This document shows, in pieces, positions 49,101-57,198 of a DNA stretch of 64,000 bases. The notes beneath the pieces are model-generated. The model saw only the letters and a list, made by a program, of their open reading frames with translations, made no database searches and was not told the origin of the DNA. The DNA comes from Jejubacter sp036620675 (lineage in GTDB: Bacteria; Pseudomonadota; Gammaproteobacteria; Enterobacterales; Enterobacteriaceae), in the NCBI GenBank assembly GCA_036620675.1, contig JAZHEE010000019.1; one strand, 5' to 3'. The translations under genes and the position numbers were made by a program. Position 1 is the first letter of the stretch. Every line of letters starts with the position of its first letter.

Positions 49101-50387
49101 TCAGGAGGAAGTTTGCTGACCACTGGCAGTAAGTCTGGGATTATTTAACGTCTGTTTTAGCTGTTTTTCATCCAGCTCTTTCACCCACTTCGCGACCACG
49201 ACGGTCGCCACACCGTTACCGACCAGGTTAGTCAATGCACGCGCTTCGGACATAAAGCGATCGATGCCCAGAATCAGCGCCAGACCGGCCACTGGCAGGT
49301 GGCCCACGGCCGAAATCGTCGCCGCCAGCACGATAAATCCACTACCGGTTACGCCAGCTGCGCCTTTCGACGACAGCAGCAGCACTACCAGCAGCGTAAT
49401 CTGATGGAAAATATCCATATGGCTGTTGGTGGCCTGGGCGATAAATACCGCCGCCATGGTCAGGTAGATAGAAGTGCCATCCAGGTTGAAGGAGTAACCG
49501 GTCGGAATCACCAGCCCCACCACCGATTTGCGACAGCCCAGTTTTTCCATCTTATCGAGCATACGCGGCAGCGCCGACTCGGAAGAGGAAGTCCCCAGCA
49601 CGATCAGCAATTCTTCTTTGATATAGCGGATAAACTTAAAGATGCTGAACCCGGTGGCGCGAGCAATGGAGCCCAAAACCACTACCACAAACAGGATACA
49701 GGTGATGTAGAAACAGGCGATCAACTGCCCCAGTTGCAGCAGCGTTCCCACGCCGTACTTGCCGATGGTAAAGGCCATAGCGCCGAATGCACCAATGGGC
49801 GCCAGACGCATGATCATATTAATGATGCCGAAAATAACTTTTGAAAAGCTTTCGATAACGTTAAAAATCAGTTGCCCTTTCTCGCCCAGGCGATGCAGGG
49901 CGAAACCAAACAGCACGGCGAACAGCAGCACCTGAAGGATATTGCCGCTGGCGAAAGCGCCTATCACGCTACCCGGAATCACATCCAGCAGGAAGGCGAC
50001 CACGCCCTGCTGTTCCGCCTGCTGGGCATAAACCGCCACCGCTTTGGCATCAAGCGTAGCCGGATCGACGTTCATGCCGGCCCCCGGCTGCACCACGTTA
50101 ACGATAATCAGACCAATAATCAGCGCTATGGTGCTGACAACCTCGAAATAGAGCAGCGCCACAGCGCCGGTACGGCCCACGGCCTTCATGCTTTCCATTC
50201 CGGCAATACCGGTAACGACGGTACAGAAGATGACCGGGGCGATAACCATTTTTATCAGTTTTACGAACCCATCGCCGAGTGGCTTCATCTGGGCGCCCAG
50301 TTCCGGCCAGTAGTGGCCCAGCACAATGCCGATGGCGATCGCCGTCAGCACCTGAAAATAGAGGCTTTTAAACAGAGAGGTTTTCAT
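49101..50387 (-). CDS. dctA: Aerobic C4-dicarboxylate transporter DctA
   Basis: DctA imports succinate, fumarate, malate and aspartate with protons under aerobic conditions. The 428-residue DAACS-family protein shows MVIAPVIFCTVVTGIAGM, the serine-rich re-entrant loop GTSSSESALPRML, GYSFNLDGTSIYLTMAAVFIAQ and LLSSKGAAGVTGSGFIVLAATI, all diagnostic. In E. coli it is controlled by DctA-DcuS-DcuR and CRP. A terminator-like hairpin with a U-run lies in the presumed leader just upstream of the start. The ribosome site is AAGGA at about -14, weak in spacing, with CTCCTG nearer the ATG. Confidence 0.97.
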   Translation of the reverse strand: MKTSLFKSLYFQVLTAIAIGIVLGHYWPELGAQMKPLGDGFVKLIKMVIAPVIFCTVVTGIAGMESMKAVGRTGAVALLYFEVVSTIALIIGLIIVNVVQPGAGMNVDPATLDAKAVAVYAQQAEQQGVVAFLLDVIPGSVIGAFASGNILQVLLFAVLFGFALHRLGEKGQLIFNVIESFSKVIFGIINMIMRLAPIGAFGAMAFTIGKYGVGTLLQLGQLIACFYITCILFVVVVLGSIARATGFSIFKFIRYIKEELLIVLGTSSSESALPRMLDKMEKLGCRKSVVGLVIPTGYSFNLDGTSIYLTMAAVFIAQATNSHMDIFHQITLLVVLLLSSKGAAGVTGSGFIVLAATISAVGHLPVAGLALILGIDRFMSEARALTNLVGNGVATVVVAKWVKELDEKQLKQTLNNPRLTASGQQTSS

Positions 50388-50409
50388 CAGGAGGTGTCCT
50401 TGCAGCGGT

Positions 50410-50437
50410 AAAAAGCGGAGACCCTCGTTGGGTCCGC
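50410..50437 (-). promoter_or_regulatory. Terminator-like hairpin in the dctA leader
   Basis: On the minus strand GCGGACCC, loop AACGA, GGGT-CT-CCGC (stem with a 2-base bulge, 50415-50437), then five T residues (50410-50414). It ends 23 bases before the dctA ATG. It could end transcription coming from pdeK, or act as an attenuator on dctA itself. Confidence 0.6.
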
Positions 50438-50468
50438 GCCGCTAAAATAACATCAGAGAAACACCCCA

Positions 50469-50484
50469 GATACATCCATGTATC
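50469..50484. promoter_or_regulatory. Inverted repeat in the pdeK-dctA gap
   Basis: GATACAT-CC-ATGTATC: 7-bp perfect arms, 82 bases upstream of dctA. Could be an operator or the start of the leader structure. Confidence 0.4.
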
Positions 50485-50562
50485 TTATTTGGAACAAATT
50501 GAATGAGTTCTTTGAGCTGAAACGCTACAGTCTATGACTTTTGGTTAAGTGGATTTCTATGA

Positions 50563-52605
50563 CTACCGGGCGGGTTCGCAGTAACGCGCCATAAAACGGT
50601 GCGGCGGCAGGGCCTTATCGAACAGGTAGCCCTGACCGATATCAACACCGGCCTGACGCAACCAGTCGAGCTGTGCCGGGTTTTCCACCCCTTCCGCCAC
50701 CACCCGCATATTCAGATGCTTCGCCAGCGACAGAATAACGGCCACCATGCTGTCGTCTTCCGGCAGCGCGTCGATAAAGACTTTATCGATTTTAAGAATG
50801 TCCACCGGCAGTCCCTTCATCTGCTGAAGCTGATGCAGGCTGGCGTAACCCATACCAAAATCATCAAGGGCGATACGTACTCCAAGATCGCGCAGGGGGC
50901 GCAGAATATCATGGACCTTTTGCGGGTTGTCGATACGCTGACTTTCGGTCACTTCAATAATCAACGACCCCGGGTGAATACGCCAGCGCGACAGCAGCGT
51001 TATAAAGCGATGACGCAGCTCGTCATTAAGCAACTGAAGCGCCGAGACATTCACGCTCAGCGCCAGCGCTACGCCCTGACTCTGCCATTCCGCCAGCAGT
51101 CGGCAGGACTCTTCAAGGATCCAGTTGCCTACCTTTTCCATTAGCCCACAGCGTTCAATACGTTCGATAAGCCCTTCCGGTAGAGTGAAATCACCATCCG
51201 GCTGGCGCTGGCGCAGCAGCGCCTCGGCGCTTACCACCTCGCCGCTGGCCAGATCAACCTGAGGCTGGAGCCACAACACGAACTCCCCACTTTCCAGACT
51301 GTGTAAAATATCATGCTGTTCGGTCATCCGCTGCTGCGCCACGGCCAGCTGTTGAGGGTCGAAGAACTGAATCTGATTTTTCCCCAGACGCCGGGCCGAA
51401 TACGCCGCTGATATCACGCGCTGATAGTGCTGCTCACCGCTCACACCGGGGCTCCACATGGCAATCCCGATATTGACCGCCGGATGCAGCGGCATCGATT
51501 GTACCGGCAGTTTTTCATTCAACGCCCTCAGTAACTGCTGGGCCAGCGTCGCCGCCTGCCAGGACTCATTGATGCCGTTGGCCAGAACCGCGAAATCGAA
51601 GTGGCTAATCTGCGCCAGCACCATGGATGGGCCAAGCACCGACTGAATTCTGGACGCCAGCGACAGCAGCAGGATCTCACGCTGCTGCTCATTCAGCACC
51701 TCGGCGGCTTCCTGTAGCGTTTCGCAGGAGATCATCAGCAGCGGCGCTATCGCCTGCTCTTCCTGCCCCCGTAACAGCGCCAGCAGCAGTGCCTTATTGG
51801 GCAGGCCGCTCACGGGAATATGGGTGGCAAGCTGACTCATCTCTTCCTGCGCACGCTGCACCTGCTGCTGGTTACGGTTGTAGCCACGTACCAGCATGCC
51901 AATTTCATCGTCGTTATGCAGTTTCGGCAACGCCAGCTGATGCTCCACCACTTCGCCGGGCGGCAGCCCATCCAGCTCCCGGGCGATATCGCGCAGCGGG
52001 TGGACGATAAGACGGTTAATGCACCAGGTAATCGCCACCGTCAGCATCAGCGCCAGTAACAGCCAGGTGGTGATAAGCGTCGAAAGCGTGCTGATAATAA
52101 ACTTGTACATGCGCCAGGAGTCAGCCTGGAGTACCAGATAGGCCAACGGCTGCGGGTTAGCGGGTCGTTCCAGCGAATAGAGCGGCAGACTTATCTGCAC
52201 CGGCAGCTCGAACAGACGCGAAATCAGCATCGGCACTGGCCGCTCCGGCGCGAAACTGACGCGCAGCGCCTGGAACTGGTTAGGCAGCACCACATCCGCA
52301 CGGCTTATCACGCCGACCGGCTGAATATCTTTAAGAATCGCTTCAGCCTGGGGAATATCCGCCTTCAGAATAGCGGAGGAGAGCGGAGCACGCACCGAAC
52401 GAGCGATGCTCTCCATCTGCGTCGCGGTAGTATAACGGCTCTGCTGTACGAAATGAAAAAGCTGAATCACGGCAAAAACAAAGATAAAGGCCACGGCAAC
52501 CACGGCCACCATTGCCATCTGTTTTATCGTTAAAGAACGCCTGACTCGCAAACTCACTCTCCGCACTGAACTTTCCACGCCTGATGCGGGCAGAGTATAC
52601 TGCAT
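50563..52605 (-). CDS. pdeK: PdeK (YhjK), HmsP-like membrane GGDEF/EAL protein
   Basis: A probable c-di-GMP phosphodiesterase acting at the inner membrane, next to the c-di-GMP-activated cellulose synthase. About 680 residues: a membrane helix (around 30-50), periplasmic domain, a second helix (around 180-205), HAMP-like linker, a degenerate GGDEF domain (no GGDEF signature; SHFDFAVLANG at that place) and a C-terminal EAL domain with AEALLRQ, ALSVNVSALQL, IEVTES, LDDFGMGYASLHQL and DILKIDKVFID. The start is uncertain: I use the ATG at 52605; a TTG at 52638 and a GTG nearer the E. coli-like start (R-RSLTIKQMAMV) are alternatives. It follows bcsC by about 40 bases. Confidence 0.9.
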   Translation of the reverse strand: MQYTLPASGVESSVRRVSLRVRRSLTIKQMAMVAVVAVAFIFVFAVIQLFHFVQQSRYTTATQMESIARSVRAPLSSAILKADIPQAEAILKDIQPVGVISRADVVLPNQFQALRVSFAPERPVPMLISRLFELPVQISLPLYSLERPANPQPLAYLVLQADSWRMYKFIISTLSTLITTWLLLALMLTVAITWCINRLIVHPLRDIARELDGLPPGEVVEHQLALPKLHNDDEIGMLVRGYNRNQQQVQRAQEEMSQLATHIPVSGLPNKALLLALLRGQEEQAIAPLLMISCETLQEAAEVLNEQQREILLLSLASRIQSVLGPSMVLAQISHFDFAVLANGINESWQAATLAQQLLRALNEKLPVQSMPLHPAVNIGIAMWSPGVSGEQHYQRVISAAYSARRLGKNQIQFFDPQQLAVAQQRMTEQHDILHSLESGEFVLWLQPQVDLASGEVVSAEALLRQRQPDGDFTLPEGLIERIERCGLMEKVGNWILEESCRLLAEWQSQGVALALSVNVSALQLLNDELRHRFITLLSRWRIHPGSLIIEVTESQRIDNPQKVHDILRPLRDLGVRIALDDFGMGYASLHQLQQMKGLPVDILKIDKVFIDALPEDDSMVAVILSLAKHLNMRVVAEGVENPAQLDWLRQAGVDIGQGYLFDKALPPHRFMARYCEPAR

Positions 52606-52648
52606 CGCATGGCGTTTTAACCGCTTTCCTTCCGGCAATACTCATAAT

Positions 52649-55600
52649 TTACCAGTCCGCATAGGGTACCAGCGGCTGTGGCGGCATATCCATATCGCCC
52701 TGCCATCCCGCCATGGAATAACGCACAAAGATCAGAGCGTGGCTCGGTGTATAGTCTTTGGCCTCCTGAATATCAATCCCTGCGCCGATGGACCAGTGGG
52801 AAGTCAGGCGCCGTTCTACCAGCGCCCGCGCGGTATAGCCTACACCGGTGGATGAGGAGCCCTCTTCCATGGCCTCCATCCGGGCAGGCAGCAGGCTCTG
52901 AATCGGATAGCGCCGTTCGTTGTCGGTCTTCGCATAGGACCATGAGACGGATCCCCCCAGCTCCCACGACCAGTTCTCGGTACGCTGGCGCCAGATTACC
53001 GGTACCGAGAACGAAAGGTAGCGCTGCGGGCTGTAGTAGCCTCCTTGTCCCAGGGTATAGCCGCTCAGGTCTTTATCGTAGTGCCAGAGCATATTGGTCA
53101 GGCCCACGGTCACCCGACGGTTATTTTCATTGATAAGCTTGTAGTAGTAGCCGGTCATCCAGCGTACCCGCCAGTTATCCGCCACATTCTTACCGGTTAG
53201 TTGATCGGCGCTCAGACTCGACCAGACGCCGTGATCGCCGCCCCTGTCATAGCTCATGCTGATGCCGCCACCGTCGGCGCGCACGCCGCCCCATACCTTA
53301 TGGGTATTCGGGTCACGCTGGCCGGCGAACGAAAGCAGCGAACTGGAGATCGGCCGCCGGTGGGCGTTCAGGGTATAGCCAAAGGGGCCCAGATCGCTGC
53401 TGTAGCTCAGACCGCCCACCACATCGACCACGTTAAAGCCCATCGGCGTGGTGCCGATATCCGCCTCCCAGGTGTCGTTTCGCCAGCCTACCGCCACGCT
53501 GGCGCCGTTGGCCCGCTGCTGGTGGTTGCTGTTACAGGTGAAGTCGTAGCAGGTGCCCCATTTTTCGTCGTAGCTGCCACCGCTAAAGCTGCCGGCGTCC
53601 ATATTCACCACGTCGGTACGCAGCAGCAGGCGCCCGTCGCTGAGCGGCGCATCTACCTGCAGCATGGTGGTGTGGGCGCGCAGATCTGAATAGCCCGGCG
53701 TACCGCTGGATCCCCAGTAATCATGATCGAGCGTGACGTTCACATCCTGCTGGCGATAGAGATCCGCCGCGTCGCTGCGTATCCCGCGTTTCAGCCAGTC
53801 ATCGCTGGCGTCGTTGCGCGTCAGCCGGGTAAAAGTATCATTATCTTCAGGCCGTTTATTGGCGATTTCGGACGCCACCATCGCGTCGCGATAGCGTTCC
53901 AGCGCCTGCTGAGGTTCGCCGCTGGCGGCGTCGAAACGCGCGGCATCGCGCAACGCCAGTGCGCTGTCCATTGAAGGCGGCAGCCTTTTCGCAGACGGGA
54001 CGATACGCCGGTAGATCTCGCGGGCGCGGCCGGGTTCTCCGGCCTCATTCCAGGCGTTGGCCAGTCGACGTTCGCTGTTTACCGATGGCGCAGCCTGCGA
54101 AGGCGCGCGTTCAAGCCGGGTGAGCCACTTGCGGGCCTGCGCTTTATCGTGCTGAGCCAGGGCCGTCTCCGCCAGCCCCAGCAGCGCATCCTCGTTTCCG
54201 GGCTCCCTGGACAGTACCTGCCGGTAGCGGCTGGTCGCCTCGGCGTAGTCTCCCCGCTCTACGGCCCAGTCTGCCAGAGTGAGATCGATTCGGTCGGAGG
54301 CAGGCTGGCGTTTCAGCAGCGCAATGGCCTGTGGCTCCTGCCCCGCTTCCCGCTGCTCGCTTGCCTGGGCCAGCACCCGATCCAGCGTCAGCCGCCGGGC
54401 CAGCTCCTGAATATTGTCGCTCCACTGACCGCGGGGCAGCGTATCGAGATGGCGCAACGCTGCCTCATCCCGCCCGGTAGAAGAGAGATAAAGCCCATAA
54501 GCATAGACCTGGTCGGCATCCTTTGGCTGGCGCCGGGCCAGATCGCGAAACAGCGCATCGGCCTGTGCCTGCTGACCGGCGGCATAGCGCGCTTTCGCCA
54601 GCCGGTAGAGGGTCCAGACGCTGTCGGGATAAAGCGCCAGCCGCCGCTGATGCAACTCGGCGGCCTGGTTCCAATGCCCCTGAGACTCCAGCTCGCTGGC
54701 CTGAGCTTCCAGCCGATCGTCTTCCAGACCGCGTTCGATATCGTCAATGCTGCGGCGCTGGCTGGCATTCAGGGTGTTGATAAACGCCATCGCCCGCTCC
54801 GGCGACTGACGGCGATAGACGTTGGCCAACCCGCGTACCGCGTTGCTGTTGCCGCGATCCATGCGTAACGCCTGAAGGTAATAGCGTTCAGCTTCGGCGT
54901 CATTCTGGCGTGCCACCGCCACATCTCCCAGGCCGAGTACCGCATAGCTGTCGCTGCCATCCACTGCCCGCGCCTGGCGGAATTTACGCTCTGCCAGCGC
55001 GCTATCTTTAGCGTTAAGCGCCGCGTCTCCTTCGTCAATCAGCAGCCAGTAGCGGTTGGTACTCAACAGCGATTTCCATCTGCCGCTGCTGTCGTTGTCG
55101 GGATCCAGCCGCAGCGCCCGACTAAGCTGGCGAACCGCGGCGGCGCGTTTTCCTGCCTGGGACCAGGCTTCACCCAGCGCCCCCACGGTTTCGGCATCAT
55201 TTTGATTTTCACGCAGTGCCGTTTGCAGCGGCGCGACCGCCCTGGCGCCATCGCCTGCGGCCACCTGCGCCAGCCCGGTCGCCTTAGCCCGAAATCCCGG
55301 ATCGGCCAGTTGCTTGCGCTGCTCCGCTAGTTTCGCCTTCGCATCGTCCACCGTCTCACCATCGGTAAACAGCGTCACAAACCGCTCCAGCGCCGCCACA
55401 CTGGCGGCGCTGACCGGCAATCCCTGAATCTGCTGATACCACAGCTCCGCCGCCTGACCACGCCCGTCCCCCGAACGTGCCATCTGTTCCAGCACCCGGA
55501 ATCCTTCCCGGGAGCGATGGTTATCAAACAATAATCCAGCCAGGCTGGCGCGCAGCTCGTTATTGCCGGGCATTCGGGCGTTCAGCGCTGTTAGTTGTTC

Positions 55601-56101
55601 AATCGCCTGAGCGCGTCGCTGCGGTTTTTTCGCCACCAGCAGCCAGTACTCCACCGCCAGCGAACCGTCCGGGGGCGTCCCCCCGAGCAAATCCTGATAC
55701 GCGGCGATGGCCTCATCAATATGGCCGGTGGTTCCCAACAGCCGCGCCTGTTGCAGCGCCTGGCTGCCGGCTGGCGTGGCGAGTTTCATCTCCAGTTGCG
55801 AACGGCGATAGGCCGTGGAATCCGCCGCCGTGGATTTGAGTTTATCCATCAGCGCCTGAGCGCCCGTGCTGTCCCCCTGACGCAGCAGATAGCGAACCCG
55901 GGCGGCGATCACCTCCGGATCGTCCGGGGCGATCAGCTCCAGTCGGTAGAGCGACTGACGAACCAGATCGTCGCGATGGGTCGCCTCTCCCAGCCGCACC
56001 TGCTCCAGCAGATGCTGCCGGGCGGGATTCTCCGCCCGGGCTGGCATCGTCAGCGCCAGCCCCAACGCAACGGCAACCAGGGTTAATGAGGATCCGCGCA
56101 T
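52649..56101 (-). CDS. bcsC: Cellulose synthase outer-membrane subunit BcsC
   Basis: BcsC forms the periplasmic TPR scaffold and outer-membrane pore for cellulose export. The 1150-residue protein (E. coli 1157) has a signal peptide (cleavage after MPARA, residue 23), a TPR solenoid from about 30 to 780 (repeated A/L/Y/A helix-pair pattern such as LGLGDVAVARQNDAEAERYY) and a C-terminal beta-barrel domain from about 800 (YWGSSGTPGYSDL, NLGPFGYTLNAHRRPISSSLLSFAG-like segment) ending in PYADW with an aromatic last residue, the usual outer-membrane signal. Its start overlaps bcsZ by 19 bases. Last structural gene of the operon. Confidence 0.96.
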   Translation of the reverse strand: MRGSSLTLVAVALGLALTMPARAENPARQHLLEQVRLGEATHRDDLVRQSLYRLELIAPDDPEVIAARVRYLLRQGDSTGAQALMDKLKSTAADSTAYRRSQLEMKLATPAGSQALQQARLLGTTGHIDEAIAAYQDLLGGTPPDGSLAVEYWLLVAKKPQRRAQAIEQLTALNARMPGNNELRASLAGLLFDNHRSREGFRVLEQMARSGDGRGQAAELWYQQIQGLPVSAASVAALERFVTLFTDGETVDDAKAKLAEQRKQLADPGFRAKATGLAQVAAGDGARAVAPLQTALRENQNDAETVGALGEAWSQAGKRAAAVRQLSRALRLDPDNDSSGRWKSLLSTNRYWLLIDEGDAALNAKDSALAERKFRQARAVDGSDSYAVLGLGDVAVARQNDAEAERYYLQALRMDRGNSNAVRGLANVYRRQSPERAMAFINTLNASQRRSIDDIERGLEDDRLEAQASELESQGHWNQAAELHQRRLALYPDSVWTLYRLAKARYAAGQQAQADALFRDLARRQPKDADQVYAYGLYLSSTGRDEAALRHLDTLPRGQWSDNIQELARRLTLDRVLAQASEQREAGQEPQAIALLKRQPASDRIDLTLADWAVERGDYAEATSRYRQVLSREPGNEDALLGLAETALAQHDKAQARKWLTRLERAPSQAAPSVNSERRLANAWNEAGEPGRAREIYRRIVPSAKRLPPSMDSALALRDAARFDAASGEPQQALERYRDAMVASEIANKRPEDNDTFTRLTRNDASDDWLKRGIRSDAADLYRQQDVNVTLDHDYWGSSGTPGYSDLRAHTTMLQVDAPLSDGRLLLRTDVVNMDAGSFSGGSYDEKWGTCYDFTCNSNHQQRANGASVAVGWRNDTWEADIGTTPMGFNVVDVVGGLSYSSDLGPFGYTLNAHRRPISSSLLSFAGQRDPNTHKVWGGVRADGGGISMSYDRGGDHGVWSSLSADQLTGKNVADNWRVRWMTGYYYKLINENNRRVTVGLTNMLWHYDKDLSGYTLGQGGYYSPQRYLSFSVPVIWRQRTENWSWELGGSVSWSYAKTDNERRYPIQSLLPARMEAMEEGSSSTGVGYTARALVERRLTSHWSIGAGIDIQEAKDYTPSHALIFVRYSMAGWQGDMDMPPQPLVPYADW

Positions 56102-57198
56102 ACCCGCTCCCAGTCCGGCACCAGTTCACCCTGAACATTAAAGCGAAAACGCTGTTGATCCCAACCCTGAGCGAACAGCGTTAACACATAGCTGTAGTAA
56201 GATTCATGGTCGGGAAAGTGTTTTACCAGCCGCTGACGCTGCACATAAAGCGCCGTGCTTTCCTGGAGCATCGGCAGCATGGCGGCGGAAAAACCGCCAG
56301 GGCCGTCGTTAGTCAACTTACCGGTCATTATGTCAATTTTTTCCGGCGGCGCGCCGCGCTGTTCCGTAGCGGCCACCATCGGCTGGAAGTGTTTCAGCAG
56401 CCGCGCCTTGTCGGGGGAGCGCTCACTAAGCATCCCCACCCACAGGTAGACGCGAATCGCATCGTAGCTGCCCGTCAGCGCAGGCTGCTCCTGCATCTGC
56501 CAGCCGCTTCCCTTATGCCAGCTGACCCAGTTGGGAGAAAACCCTTTAGGTGCAGTTTCCAGCAGCAGCCGCAGCATGGGCTCGCGCATCGCTTTCCAGG
56601 GGCCGGGATAACGGGCAAAACGAGCGATGACCTGGGGCGGCAGATAGCTGGGATTCAGGCGCCAGCTGCTGTCATGGACGTAGCCCTGCGCTCCAGGCAA
56701 TAGCATTTCGCCAAGACCGGGAATCTTCACCACCTCTTTACGGGCGATCAGGTCGAGCAGCGCCCTCCCCTGTTCCGTATAATCGTCGCTATTCCAGAGC
56801 CTGCCCGCCTCCAGCAGCGCCCAGGCTATCCACAAATCGGCATCCGAAGCCGAATTACTGTCCAACACCCGCCACTGGCCATCTTCACGCCTGCCCCACA
56901 GCCAGGCAGGCAGCGTGGTTTTTACATCTCCGTTGGAGAGATTGTTACGGGTCCACGTCAGCAACTGGTCAAAGCTCTGGCGATCGTTAGCCACCAGCGC
57001 GAAGAACAGTCCGTAGCTCTGCCCTTCGGAAGTGGTGATTTTGCGTGGGTCGCTGGTGTCGATAACCCGCCCTTCATCGCTGACGTAGTGCTGCTTAAAC
57101 TGCCGCCAGGCGGGCCAGTCGCAGGCGCCGCTGGCAGTCATCGCCGCCAGCAGCAGGCCCAGGGTTAATACATAACGCCATGCCATGATGTTATTCAT
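56083..57198 (-). CDS. bcsZ: Endo-1,4-D-glucanase BcsZ (GH8)
   Basis: A periplasmic GH8 endoglucanase that trims nascent cellulose during export. The 371-residue product has a signal peptide ending near residue 24 (TASGAC). The GH8 catalytic acid is Glu58 in KITTSEGQSYGLFFALVAND and the general base is Asp246 in GSYDAIRVYLWVGM, equivalent to Glu55 and Asp243 of the E. coli enzyme. LDSNSASDADLWIAW and LLLETAPKGFSPNWV are also conserved. It overlaps bcsB by eight bases and bcsC by 19; an ATG four codons inside is also possible as start. Confidence 0.96.
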   Translation of the reverse strand: MNNIMAWRYVLTLGLLLAAMTASGACDWPAWRQFKQHYVSDEGRVIDTSDPRKITTSEGQSYGLFFALVANDRQSFDQLLTWTRNNLSNGDVKTTLPAWLWGRREDGQWRVLDSNSASDADLWIAWALLEAGRLWNSDDYTEQGRALLDLIARKEVVKIPGLGEMLLPGAQGYVHDSSWRLNPSYLPPQVIARFARYPGPWKAMREPMLRLLLETAPKGFSPNWVSWHKGSGWQMQEQPALTGSYDAIRVYLWVGMLSERSPDKARLLKHFQPMVAATEQRGAPPEKIDIMTGKLTNDGPGGFSAAMLPMLQESTALYVQRQRLVKHFPDHESYYSYVLTLFAQGWDQQRFRFNVQGELVPDWERVCADPH

